This document shows positions 1-11,800 of a stretch of 64,000 bases of DNA, piece after piece. The notes under the pieces are model-generated. The model saw nothing but the letters and a program-made list of their open reading frames with translations, made no database searches and had not been told where the DNA came from. Numbering within the stretch: the first letter of the stretch is position 1; each line of letters starts with the position of its first letter. The DNA is taken from NCBI RefSeq assembly GCF_016808095.1, contig NC_068970.1, positions 15,854,501 to 15,918,500 of the forward strand, given 5' to 3'. Both the position numbers and the translations under genes were made by a program. This DNA comes from Vigna angularis. Its lineage: Eukaryota; Streptophyta; Magnoliopsida; Fabales; Fabaceae.

Positions 1-1140
1 ATTCGCAGAGGTGGTGAATATGTATTGTTTAATGAATATCATGTTAGAAAATATATTATCCATGAAGTAGTTGAGAAAAAGAATAAAACTCTTAATGAAA
101 TTATGAATGTTATGCTTATTAGTTCTACTGTACTTGGTAACCTTTAAGGAGAAACCCTTCTTACTGCATGTATTTTTACAAAATAGGATACCTAAAAAAA
201 CAATGGTAAAACTCTCATTGAGTTATAAAGATGTTATCAACCTAATCTAAAATATCTAAGAGTACGAGGTGTCTAGCTAAGTATTGTTACTCAATCCTAA
301 AAAAGGGAAAATAGGCTCTAAAATATCTAATTGTATATTCTTAGACTATGCAGAGAATAATGTTGTTTATAGATTTCTTGTTCTCAAAGTGATGTAATTG
401 AGCATAATACTATAATGGAGACAAGACATGTTGAGTTCTTTGAACATATATTTCCTTTAAAGATTAATGAGACACCTAAACAACCTATAGATATTAATAG
501 TAACGTCATGTGAGAATTTGAGAAGAAATAAAAGACAAAGAAAGGAAACTTTTGTTGAAGATGACTTTTATATTTATCTTGTTGATAATGATCCAACCAT
601 ACTTTTAGAGGCTACTAGTGCTCTTCATGCAAAATATTGGATAAAATCATTAGGACTTAAATTAAATAATACTTGGACCTTAGTAGATTTGTCTACAGGA
701 GAAAAACTCATTGGTTGCAAGTAGATCTTGAAGAAAAAATATCACCTTGATGGATCCATAGACAAGTATAAGACAAGATTAGTAGTTAAAGATTTCACTT
801 AAAAATCCAACATTGATTACTTTGATATTTTTGCCCCTGTAACTAAAGATTCCATGAATTCGAGTATTGTTAGATCTAACAACTATCCATAAGCTAGTGA
901 TACACAATGCTGTTCTGGTAATGAAAATAAAGTGTGCAAATTTTTAAAATCTTTGTATGAATTGAAACAAAGACCGAAACAATGACATAAAGAACTTGAT
1001 AAGGTGCTGCTTTGTGATAGTTTTTTACCTAATGATAGTAATAAATGTGTGTAGTCTAAATCTAAAAATGGTGAATGTGTCATTATTTACTCGTATGTAG
1101 AAGACATGTTAATCTTTAGTACATGTATTGTTATTAGCCT
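1..1140 (+). pseudogene. Ty1/copia retrotransposon remnant (integrase end to reverse transcriptase)
   Basis: Decayed pol region of a Ty1/copia element that enters from outside the left edge. Bases 1-140 resemble the end of the integrase region. Positions 518-724 encode a typical copia linker and the start of the RT domain (NNTWTLVDL, then IGCK). Readable but broken RT continues to about 1130, with motifs such as KYKTRLVVKDF and ELKQRPKQ. Stops and frameshifts occur throughout. The catalytic YVDD motif is changed to Y-V-E-D at 1094-1105. No LTR or target duplication is visible. This is a dead fragment; the family assignment is firm but the boundaries are approximate. Confidence 0.8.
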
Positions 1141-1468
1141 CTAAAAACTAAATTATTTCTAGGATGTAAATTTGAAAAAAAAACATGAGTAAAAAAACTA
1201 ATGTTATTTTAAGTGTTAGAATTATGAGTGCATATTTATGTTTTTAATTTTTAATTGAATTTTTATGTTTAAAATATTGATTTAAATAGAATGTCTGAAT
1301 GATTGAATATATTAAACTTGTGAAATAATTTTTTTTAATTATATAAATTATTTCCAAGTATTCTAGTATTTATTAATGTAATTAAAGTTAATTTTTTTTA
1401 TCAAGAATTGAAAATAAATTATTCCTAACTACAAGAAAATAATTTGAAATAATCAGTACTTTACCCCC
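1141..1468. other. AT-rich spacer
   Basis: Very AT-rich sequence between the copia remnant and the MULE insertion. No gene or structured repeat is seen. Confidence 0.6.
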
Positions 1469-1477
1469 TAAATTTTT
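1469..1477. repeat. 9-bp target site duplication, left
   Basis: TAAATTTTT immediately before the left MULE terminus, identical to 8879-8887. Confidence 0.9.
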
Positions 1478-1590
1478 GGGTGTTTCTCCCTCCACCACCA
1501 CACCTTTCTCCCTTCACCTTCCTTTTACTATTTTGCCCTTCAATAAAATTTTATTTTTAAGGTTATTATTTTTTAATTTTACCCATTCAC
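1478..1590. repeat. MULE left terminal inverted repeat
   Basis: Pyrimidine-rich left terminus (GGGTGTTTCTCCCTCC...). It matches the reverse complement of about 8766-8878, strongly in the outer 50 bp and weakly further in. The inner limit is approximate. Confidence 0.8.
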
Positions 1591-1835
1591 AACCTATTTC
1601 ACTAATAACCTATTGTAATCCGGTGCATAAGATATTTTTCTTTCATTTTAACATTATACTTCTTCCTCTCTCGTCTGCGCTGTGAGATACTATAAGTGTG
1701 GTGGTAGAAATAATTATCAAGCAATCTCCCTCTTGTGGTGGTGCAGTGTCACTCTCGTGTAGTGCGTGGAGTGGTGCAGTGCGTGTGTGGTGCTTCCTCC
1801 TCCAGGTGCGTACTCAAATAAACCTTCAAATAAAA

Positions 1836-2001
1836 CCCTAAAATAAAAAACGAAACCTTTAAAACGGAGGTTACATCCTTCAACGGATGTCAACATCCGT
1901 TTAAGGTAAAACAGATTAAAAAACGAAACTTTTAAAAACGGAGGTGACATTCGTTGAAGGATGTCACCTCCGTTTTAAAGGTTTCGTTTTTTATTTTAGG
2001 G
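1836..2001. repeat. Large inverted repeat upstream of the transposase
   Basis: Near-perfect inverted repeat. The outer arms run from CCCTAAAATAAAAAACGAAA at 1836 to the complementary TTTCGTTTTTTATTTTAGGG ending near 2001, with about 65-bp arms and few mismatches. Each arm contains a smaller palindrome built from the motif ACGGATGTC/GACATCCGT. It lies between the left TIR and the transposase start, so a promoter, silencing or transposase-binding role is possible but unproven. Confidence 0.85.
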
Positions 2002-2378
2002 GTTGTGTTTTTAGTTTATTTTTGTTTTGGAGATATTTTAATAATTTAATTTAAATGTTTTGATTTATTATTTTTGAATGTAATTTTAATGTATTTTAAT
2101 AATGTATATTTATATTAGTTTATATTTATATTTTTGTATTTTGGATGTTATATATAATTAGTTTTTAAACGTAATGATTTTGTAAAATATATATTTTTTA
2201 TATATGATTTTTGTATCTTTAATTCTTTAACAATTTTATAATTATATAAAAAATTACTTATTACTTTATTTATATGAAATATATAATTTAATTATATTAA
2301 AAATTTTATATTTGTTTGATTAATTATTAATTATGTTAATAAGGCTCATTATAATTTTCTAGGTGATTATTATTTAAA

Positions 2379-5232
2379 ATGGATGAATATCTTCATATGG
2401 ATTCTCAAATTGGTTGTAGTTTGAAATCTGATTTGTCTTCATCGATTAGCAAAGTTGTAGAGGAAATTTTACAAATAAATTTACAACAAATGAAATATTT
2501 CGTTCACGGGAGCACTTAATTCAATGGGTAAGAGGGATGACTTATGATTTAGGATTTGTTGTGGTAATAGTAAGATCTGACATAGCTACTAGTGTACAGG
2601 GAAGAAAAACGTTCGTCATATTTGGATGTGAAAGAGGGGGGAAATATCGGAAATACAAAGCCGATGCGGTGGCTAGTGTATACGGCACTCGTAAATGTGA
2701 GTGTCCGTTTAGATTAAAGGGTAAACCATGTTCAGATGGAGCCGGATGGGTGTTGAAGGTGATGTGTGGACATCACAACCATGAGTTGGCTGAAACTTTA
2801 GTTGGTCACCCTTATCCTGGCAGGTTAAATACGAGTGGGAAGTCATTACTGGTTGATATGACAAAGAGTAAAGTTAGACCTGCAAATATTTTATTAACAC
2901 TCAAACAAAATAATGATCGAAATGTGACAACGATTAAACAAATTTACAACGCAAGGCAAGCGTATAAACGATCATTAAGAGGGTCCATAACTGAACTACA
3001 ACAACTTATGATGTTGTTGGATCGGGATAAGTACATTCACTAGAGTAGGTGTGCTGATGATTCAGAGGTTGTTACTGACTTGTTTTGGACACATCCTGAT
3101 GCGGTCAAATTGTTAAACTCATTTAATGTTGTATTTTTGATGGATTCCACATATAAAACAAATAGATATGGACTTCCGTTGCTTGAGATTGTGGGTATGA
3201 CATCTACAGGGTTAACCTTCTCAGCAGCATTTGCTTTCTTGTCTACTGAAAGGCAGAGTAATTTCACATGGGCTTTGGAAAAGCTGAAAGGTTTATTTTT
3301 AACATCTGAGGGTGGTCCTAAAGTCATTGTCACTGACCGAGACTTGGCTTTGATGAATGCCATTGCAAATGTATTCCCTGAGTCATATCAGATGTTATGT
3401 CGGTTCCACATCCTTAAAAATGTTAAAGCTAAATGCAAAATGTTAGTTCATTCTACTGAGGTATGGGAAGTGTTGATGGATGCATGGGAAAATGTGATGG
3501 ATTGTGATGATGAAAGCTTGTTTGTTGAGTATGTGAATGGTTTTCAATACGCAAGCAGTTCATGGCCTTTGTTCTTTGAATATGTGAATCAGACTTGGAT
3601 TATTCCGTACAGCACATACTTTGTAAAGTTCTGGATGAACAAAGTAATGCCTTTAGGGAACACAACCACAAATAGGTATGTTGTAATGTTATTTTATTTA
3701 TTTGTTTTGTAGATAAATATTTATTTGCACTTGTTGATGGTTTTTTTTTGTGTCAGGGCTGAATCTGCTCATTGGAGCCTGAAGAAAGTTCTCGGCAATA
3801 GTATGGGTGATTTGTGTTCTTGTTGGGATAATATTCATAACGTCATTATCCTACAACACAACAAGATTAAGGCGTCATTTGAAAGTAGTCTGTTGCTAAC
3901 GAGTGACCATTTTAAAGGCTACAGATATAGAGAACTTATTGGACGTGTGTCTCAATATGCATTGGATCTCATTGCTAAGGAATTGAAAATAGTGTAGCAG
4001 ATAGGATTGGACTCCTCAAAGTGTGGATGCGTATTGAGACGTACATTTGGTCTCCCATGTGCATGTGAATTAGCAAGATATGATCCTAGGATGATCCCTA
4101 TAGGTGAATTTCATATCATGTGGCGAAGATTGCATTTCTCAAATGTTGAATTAAATGAAATTGAGCCTCAGTTATCCATTAAAGATGAGTTGAAACAAGT
4201 AGAAGAACGATTCAATGAGGTTGACATTGGCGGTAAAGTCACCATCAAGCAGAAGTTACTTGAGATTGTTTGTCCTACATTGACATCAATGGTCCCTCCA
4301 TTACATAAAGTGAAGACAAAGGGTGCACAAAAAAGTAAAGTTCAATGAAGTGAAAGGTCTACTACGCGGGATCCATCATATTTTGAGTATGTGGACGCCT
4401 TTCATTCAATCATAGAATCTTCATCTGTGAGAAGTAAATTACAATCAAAGCCAAAAGCAGTGAAGAAAAGGAGAGTTCCAATGATAGACCAGTTTCATTC
4501 TACTACTCACTCCTTGATTGTGGACGTTGTTGATGTTGTGGCTGATGGTCACTGTGGGTATAGATGCATTGCTGCGTTGTTGGGACTCGGAGAAGATTCA
4601 TGGCCCGTTATCAGGAATGAGTTGTACAAAGAACTCAGTGCATGGCGTGATGAATATGCAAGCCTAGTAGGAGGCTATGATAGACTAGAAGAACTGAGGA
4701 ACTCTTTGTTGGTGCAGTCACTGTCGGCAGTAAGTGTTTCCCGTTTTATGTATTTTATTTATTACATTTGTTTTTTTCTAACAACTTCTTTTATTCATAA
4801 CAGGCTAACATGAACAAGTGGATGACATTACCAGACATTGGTTTTCCAATTGCTAACCGATATAACGTTATCTTAGTGTGTTTGTCATACTCTCAAAATT
4901 ATACTATCTTCCCACTACGTTCCACACCACCTTCTGATATAACTCAACATCGCTTAATTTGTATAGGACATGTTCATGGATGTCATTTTGTGCAGGTAAG
5001 TGCATTTTTTTATGATTTCATTTTAAAATTACTTATCACTCAATTAATTATTGTAATTTGTATAATGCAGGTTAAGCTACAAGAAGGTTGTCCGTTGCCC
5101 ATGGTGAATATCATGTCCTCAACCCACTGTTATCCTGAGGCACGAGCGTGGTCATATATTTATACTAGTAGGATGCAAGTATTTGAACAGTTGATGGACA
5201 TAACATCTTTTGTTGACTTAGGTGATTCGTGA
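2379..5232 (+). pseudogene. MULE (MuDR/FAR1-type) transposase fused to an OTU cysteine-protease domain, broken
   Basis: The transposase cuts and pastes the element through its terminal repeats. Domains in order: a FAR1/WRKY-GCM1-type zinc finger (2537-2840, CECPF ... HHNHEL); the MULE core, with the first catalytic Asp at 3143-3145 (MDSTYK), the second at 3335-3337 (VTDRD) and the C-x2-H motif CRFH just after; a SWIM-like zinc finger near 4020 (CGC...PCAC, usual His replaced by Cys); then an OTU domain. OTU catalytic Cys is in DGHCGYR (codon 4553-4555) and His in CHFVQV (4984-4986). Introns with consensus sites: 3676-3756, 4730-4803 and 4996-5070. The first ATG at 2379 follows a plausible 5'UTR acceptor (TTTTCTAG at 2355-2362). 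Defects: a frameshift near 2480-2500, and in-frame stops at 3041-3043, 3995-3997 and 4346-4348. All downstream pieces otherwise stay in one frame after splicing. The fusion is judged from continuity of frame and from known legume MULE proteins. Confidence 0.85.
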
Positions 5233-5633
5233 TATTTTTATTATGTATGAAGATATGTAAAAATACACTATTATATTTTGTTATTTAAGTACTTTATTGT
5301 CATTTTTCGTGATATTTATATTATTATTATTCATGATATTTATGTAGTATTTATTTATGTATCAAGATATTTATATTATCAGTATTCGTGATATTTATAT
5401 TAGTTGTTGTTAATTAAGTTCTTATTTTTTTCCACTTAAAAATATAAATATTTGATCATCTATATAACCAATATAAAAGAACATGTAACTCAAAATGAAA
5501 ACATTGAAATTATAAGTAATTATAAATGTCTAATACAAATACAAAGGAAATATGATGTCAAATAATACATAATGAGAAAAAGGAAATATAAAGTCCTCTA
5601 ATACATAATGAAAAAATGAAATACAAAGTCCTA
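5233..5633. other. Convergent intergenic region inside the MULE
   Basis: AT-rich DNA between the stop codons of the transposase and the mobile-domain gene. It has several direct repeats of TCGTGATATTTATATTA-like sequence (about 5305-5405), which may hold both 3' ends. No coding sequence is seen. Confidence 0.5.
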
Positions 5634-7644
5634 TCAATTAGACGTCGACCGTCTACCACGCACATGCCTTTGTCCTCTCTTAGTCGGGGAATATTCGTCG
5701 ATGCCCTCATTAGCAATCTGAAGCAGGTCCACTGACACCTGATGTGCAACAGTACCCTCGGTCACATGACGACACGATATCAAGGACTGTAACATTCTCG
5801 CCATTCGCCTAAATCTAGCCTGCATTATAATTATATCAAACAATTAAATAAACAAGGTGAAGAAAATTTAAATAATATAAGCAATGAAAAATAACATACC
5901 AGGGCGCCAGATGGTGAAGGTGGAGACGATCTACGATGGGGTCGTGCCTCTTGTGAAACATCGGGGCGTTGTCTAGGCGCAAGAGCCGGTCGCGCGTCAT
6001 TTGTAGCAATAATAATATAAGGATGCGAAACCCTCCTGAACCATTGAATGTACCCATCGACACAGTCAGAAGGGGATGCTGCATGTCTGACATTACTTAC
6101 AACGTGAGCTCTAAAGTGCAACCAAACATGATCAATGGCCACTATATCTGCATCTGGAATCGTAGACGGTGATCGTGGAATGTCTTGCTGAAACCCAAAT
6201 GTCCTCAACACACGCTCAAGCAAATGACGACAAAGGGTGTCACCAATCCGAATCCATTCAGAATACATACAGATGCCGAAGAATGGCCGAATGGCCCGAT
6301 GCCCCTCATAAGGATGCCATACAACTCCACTGTATGTCAGCGTATCCAACTGTGACCGAATCTCCGCGAGAGTGGAACTCTGCCTAGGGCTCTGCCACCT
6401 CATGGCACGTGGTGTGGTATCATCGTAAGAAGTCACCAACCGCCTCCTCCCCATGCCAGGGAAATGTTCGTATATCCAACTCTAAAAAAAGAATTATTCA
6501 ATTAAATTTCATCCATCTTCGAACATGGAAATAAATACATGAAATAAATGTCAAAGTTATAACTGTACCTGAAATAGAGTCAAATATCCGGCCATCTGCT
6601 TCGTGGAGGCGAGACTCACATCCCCGAGCTGCTCGTACAAATGGGCGAGTGCAGCAACACCCCAGGCATATCTGCCACACGCGTGTACGTCTCTAAATAA
6701 CAATAAGTAAGATACGTGTATAGAACTGGCACTCTTATTTGCAAAAATCGTGCATCCCACTAGATGCAACAAATATGCTCTGGCAACATAGTCCCAAAGC
6801 TGTGACTGACACCTCTGAACATATATCTCTCTAAGCCAGCTGAGTCTGACTTTCGGACCACGTGCGTCCTCCATCTCAGCACCTGTTGTGCCACCATCAA
6901 CGCCGAGCAACTGCACAAGGGCTGTACGAGCCTCCTCAAACTCCAACTCTTTCAAATCACACATTTGTCCCATCACGGGCAGGTGAAGTAATGTCGAGAC
7001 GTCATCAAGAGTAATCGACATCTCCCCTATAGGGAGATGAAAACTATTAGTCTCGAAATGCCACCTTTCTATGAATCCGAGGAGTAACCCCTTATCAACG
7101 TAATCATAACAAATCCCTGTGAGAGACATCAAACTAGAATTCAACATCATGTGTTGAATTTCCTCGTGGCATGGTCCTAACTTATTTATTTTTTTTCCGT
7201 GGGAGATCAACTTCAGTGTGTCCCCTCGATCCTACACATCAATATTTAATAAAATTTCTATTAAAAAAATAATAAAATAAATTTTATTTTTGCACTCACC
7301 CGGCCTTGTGAAATAGCATAAGCTACATGTTGAACATAGTGCGTCAGCAATGAATCATCACGTGGACCTCCAGGAAATCCACCGACATCCTCTTGTATGT
7401 CATGAACATTTGCATGCTCCTCCTCATCGTCCTCGTCGTTAGGGGCCTCAAATGCATGCTCCTCACCATGAGTCTCATACGCCTCATATGTTTGTTCCTC
7501 AACGGCTCGCTCCTCAGTTATGGGGTCATCCTAGATAAGAGCTGCACGACCTCTACGAGCAAAAACGGTAGGTCTTCTCCGAGCTTCGCCCTGCGACGAA
7601 CTCTCTCCTCGAGAACTAAAAGATGCACCACATGTTCTTGTCAT
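5634..7644 (-). pseudogene. MAIN-like plant mobile domain (PMD) gene, one nonsense codon
   Basis: Four exons on the minus strand: 7644-7300, 7231-6569, 6481-5900 and 5819-5634. All introns are GT-AG and phase 0, giving 591 codons plus stop. The protein has a short Ser/Arg-rich start, an acidic stretch, then the FPGGP motif and the aminotransferase-like plant mobile domain (exons 2-3, with LISHGKK, LPIGEMSITLDDVSTLLHLP and WIYEHFP). The C-terminus is Arg-rich and basic. Such proteins (MAIN, MAIL) act in transposon silencing and genome stability in Arabidopsis, and PMDs also occur inside transposons. The only visible defect is a TAG at codon 38 (7533-7531); no in-frame ATG follows until exon 2. 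It runs tail to tail with the transposase in the same element. A functional role in this copy is doubtful unless the stop is bypassed. Confidence 0.85.
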
Positions 7645-8100
7645 TTCTAACAATAATTTATTTGTTTAATTTCAAAAATTAAAAACAAATATTGTTTTAA
7701 ATATCATTAATAAACTATAAAAAATACAATTCAAAATAAATTAAACTAATAATAATCAATTTATTAACTACAACAAAAATTAAATAAAATAAACAATTAG
7801 CTAATTAATTAAAAAAATATATGTAAATACATTTCCATTTAATTTTTATTAAATTAAGTATTATTACAAATACAAATTTACTATAAAGAAATTAAATAGA
7901 AATACAAATTTACTAACATTAAATACAATTAAATTAATAATATTTATTTCAAGAAATAAAAATAATTTAAATATATAAAAGTTTACGTATCTAATTCAAA
8001 CTTAATCAATTCATTTAAAAACTATAGAAAAATTTATAAAATATTCAAATAATAATCTAAAACGTTAAAGAAAATCTAAAAATAACTATATATATATCAA

Positions 8101-8136
<36 letters not shown>

Positions 8137-8252
8137 AATAATACTGTTTAAAAAAAATTAAGAAAAAATATATCAAATATATATATTCCAATTATAATAA
8201 TTCTAAAAACAATTAAAATATTAAAGAAAAAAAGTAGAGCATCCCGAGAGTC
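7645..8252. other. AT-rich upstream region of the PMD gene
   Basis: Very AT-rich, with a (TA)n run at about 8104-8134. It is presumably the promoter/5'UTR side of the minus-strand PMD gene. No ORF is supported. Confidence 0.5.
8104..8134. repeat. (TA)n microsatellite inside the MULE
   Basis: AT dinucleotide run of about 30 bp upstream of the PMD gene. Confidence 0.9.
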
Positions 8253-8357
8253 AAAACGGATGTGGGATATCCGTTTGGCCTTCAACGGATATCTGACATC
8301 TGTCGACGGAAGTCGGACATCCGTCGAAGGTCAAACGGATATCCCACATCTGTTTTG
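8253..8357. repeat. Large inverted repeat upstream of the PMD gene
   Basis: Inverted repeat with arms of about 49 bp running from AAAACGGATGTGGGATATCC to the complementary GGATATCCCACATCTGTTTT. A smaller ACGGATRTC/GACATCYGT palindrome lies in the middle. It mirrors the 1836-2001 structure at the other end of the element and uses related motifs. Confidence 0.85.
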
Positions 8358-8765
8358 GCCTTTCGCGGGCACTGTTCAGCGACGCACAATCGAACCAGCG
8401 GCGAGCAGAATCCATTAACAGTGACCAATTCAGCACATATTCAAACAACACAAACAATAATAAATCCTAAACTAAACTACCTAACATAAAAAAATGAAGA
8501 GAATCGTGAAAAAAACCAACCTGAAAGAAACGAAAACGGCAAAAAACTCCTCTCCTCACGCGGGTCGATGTCTGGGCGCTCCTCCACACCACGGTGGCGA
8601 CGCTCCTTTACACACGGTGGCAATGGAAGCTTTCAAACCAAAAGGAAACTGGAAAGAAAAACGAATTGAAGCGCAGGAGGTGGGGAGGTGAAACGGAAAT
8701 GGGAAAAGGAGAAGAGAGTTCCTTGGGGTGAGTGGTGGGTGGTGGGAAAGTAAAATTAGGATTTC

Positions 8766-8878
8766 AAATTATTTAAAATAGGACAAAAGTAAAAATCTTT
8801 TTAACTTAAAGATATAATTATATTTAAAATAATGTGGAGAGGTGGAGGAAATATACGGTGGTGAAGGGAGCAACACCC
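8766..8878. repeat. MULE right terminal inverted repeat
   Basis: Right terminus, inverted relative to 1478-1590. The outermost bases read ...GGGAGCAACACCC on the + strand. The inner limit is approximate. Confidence 0.8.
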
Positions 8879-8887
8879 TAAATTTTT
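8879..8887. repeat. 9-bp target site duplication, right
   Basis: TAAATTTTT immediately after the right MULE terminus, identical to 1469-1477. Confidence 0.9.
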
Positions 8888-11800
8888 TATACACCTTTTT
8901 AAAATGGGTCTCTGAAAACGTAGTTCTATGTCCTTATTTTTCTATCTTCACCCCTCTTATTACTAACAATTAGTCCAATCAAAATAATGTCATGTGACAA
9001 TATACTATACTTTCAAATCTGTTTAATCAAAACATGCCATCTGTCATCCATCACTCATGAATCTGAGCAATCAAACACTGCCTCCTCCACTTACAGCCGC
9101 CAACGAAGCATCTCCTCCACTCCAACCCATCCCTGAATCGCCAACATAGCACCCTCGATGCAACCCATGAACAGCGCAGATCGGCGCAACCCATGAATCT
9201 CGGTGGGGTTCAACTCCATTCCTGCATCTGGAAGACGCAAATCGCGAGCCAGGACGAACCAGCAAAACGAGATCACACCGCGAGCCAGGCGTGAAGTCTC
9301 GTCGGAGACGCAACCCACCAGAACTTTGCACCAGCATGGCATCATCTTCTCCAAATTATAGCACGTCACCAGTCACCATCCTTCATCACGAGAAAGAAAC
9401 AGATCGGAGCCATGCGCCTGGAACAGATCAGAGATGCATCCCGCCACCCAAGAAGGCCAGGATGCACGATGATGCTGTGCCAAAAGACACCTACCAGAAA
9501 CCTTGTTCCTCCAATCCCGTAACCTCAGCATCTGAACCAAATCACGGCAGAGCTTGTCGGAAAACGACACAGCTACCTAGATACCTCCATCTTCACCGTC
9601 AGCCACACAAAGCAACCAGCTGAAATATATCAATCCTAATTTCCTAAAGTGGTGAAATGGATAGCAGGAAGAAGTGAATTGGAATTTTTGACATTGATAA
9701 TTTTTTTTAAACATTTTATAAAATAATTAATTTTATAATTTCATAATTTTATAATATCATAATTTATAATTTTATAAAATAACATGCCATAACTATTGAG
9801 AGTTACCAAATTGATTGGAGATTTAAAACATAATTAAATCTAACAAAAATTTGAAAATTAAGAAAAATCTTATAATGAGTCAAAACTGACTTTAGTTTTC
9901 ACCTTAATCCACTTTAAAGAAGACTTTAAGAATTAATTTTTTTAATCCAAACAGTAGTGACCAATAAAAAATAATTATTTTGGAGTGAATTATAATTGGC
10001 TGCTATAATAACTAACAACTTGTATCATTACCATTGTAGTTGTCTTGAGCATGAAAACATTTGGTAAGAAAAATATTTTAACTATTTTTATGAAGAAGAA
10101 AATGTAATTTAAGATATTTTAATTGAAAATTGAAAATTTATTATTTTCTTAAGGGATTCTTTAACTCATTTATTTTTATGGTTGTAAATTATAAAAAGAA
10201 AGAAAATTCAGTTATGTCAACTCATTCTTATATTTATATGTTTAAATCTTATGTTCACAAGGCTCCATTTTGGTAGAATTTGCATAACCTTTTAAAGTAA
10301 ATTTTTACTATGCAAAGCTTCGAAATAAAACTACTTCTCAAAAAGCAGCACAAACAACACCTAACACACTCTTTCTTTGATCATCTTTCAATCTCAAAAT
10401 AATTGATATTTAAAAAATTTAAATTCTAGTTAATAGTTTTTTTCCAAAATACACTATAATTAATAATTAACAGTATTTTTGGTAAGTATTGTTTAATATA
10501 TATATTGTGTATGTATCAAGATCTGGGCATTCAATAAGGATTTACTTCCATTAAATATGTTTATGTACACTCAAAATTAACTTCTTGTTGTGATATAATT
10601 GACTCCTATATATAATTATGGAGTGAAAATTTAACGAAGAAAGAAAAAAAATTGTGAAATTCATTCTGTTTTCAATCATAGTAGAAATGAGATGATTTGT
10701 ATGGATTTATACCAATTTTCATATTTGACCCGGGTACATTTTATAATTTTCATATATTTTTTCTCTTAAAATAATAATAATAATACAATTTTTTTTTATT
10801 TTAAAAATTAATTTTTATTTTTTTATAATAATTTTTTCAATTATATATAATATTAATAATTATAATTTTATAATTTTTATTAATTAAATAATTTTTTTAT
10901 ATATCGTATCAATTAAATTTTATACTAAATTTTATATATTTTATTTCTAATTCTATTCTTACTTGTCTTTAAATTTCTTAAAAAAACAAGAAATAATTCG
11001 TCTTCAAATACTCTGTTCCAAATTAATTATGTAAAATAAACACTATGAGATAACATTGGTATCATAACCGAGGTAGCAATTTCGTTCTGTCAGTCTCCAA
11101 CTTAAACGACATTGCTGGAAAACAGGACGGAACAGTACTATCTTAATTTGTATGGATGGACAACTTCAATTTCAGTGTCCATTTGGTGAAACACTTTCAT
11201 TTCCTAGGAGAGGCAATGCAGTGTTGTACTTGTAAACTGCCCAAAATAAAGAACGACAATAATTGTAGCCATAACATACTTTTATTTATTCGCTTTTATG
11301 ATGTACTTGCCAGCATAAGACAAATACCTTCCAGCCAGAGACAAGTTAAAATGTTAGTGAATGAAGCCACAGATCCACTTTTCTCCATGATGGTCACAAA
11401 TTTAAATGAAAACAAGATTTTTTTTTTTAAATGGTGTTTTGACTATTAATCTGTGCATATAACCAATTAATAAAGCTTTTTTAATCACAGCTAACATCTT
11501 CTGTGCTTCTGCAATCGTCACATCTTTCTGTGAACAATCACTCTCCTAACTGCGTCATATTTTCTGATTTAAACTCAATGTTTTCTATGACTTCTAATAA
11601 ATTTAATCAACAGTAAAACAAACTTAAAAAATGTTAAAAAAATACTCTATTAACCTTGTCTCCCACCATCTGTAAGTTGTAATAGGTGAATACTAAATTC
11701 ACTACAATTACCGTGTACAAACAAGAAATCCGTATAAAGTAGAACTCATAATTAAGAAATTGAAGATATTGCAAGGCTTAAGTAAGATCAGTAAATCTGT

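Larger units (their letters stand above)
1478..8878. mobile_element. Mutator-like element (MULE) with transposase-OTU and plant mobile domain genes
   Basis: A complete 7401-bp transposon. It is flanked by a perfect 9-bp direct repeat TAAATTTTT at 1469-1477 and 8879-8887, the target-duplication size of Mutator elements. The ends are imperfect terminal inverted repeats: GGGTGTTTCTCCCTCCACCA on the left, and GGGTGTTGCTCCCTTCACCA on the right when reverse-complemented. Weaker similarity extends about 100 bp inward. Inside are two convergent genes, a MuDR-type transposase carrying an OTU domain (2379-5232, +) and a MAIN-like plant mobile domain gene (7644-5634, -), separated by about 400 bp of AT-rich DNA. 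A large inverted repeat lies between each TIR and the adjacent gene. Both genes carry disabling mutations, so this copy is probably not autonomous now. Confidence 0.92.

Noticed and set aside
9071..9623. GC-richer segment open on both strands
   Set aside because: Frames conflict and the translations resemble no family; kept only as an unexplained segment.
11156..11449. 97-aa frame
   Set aside because: No domain, no recognisable promoter or intron context; likely chance.
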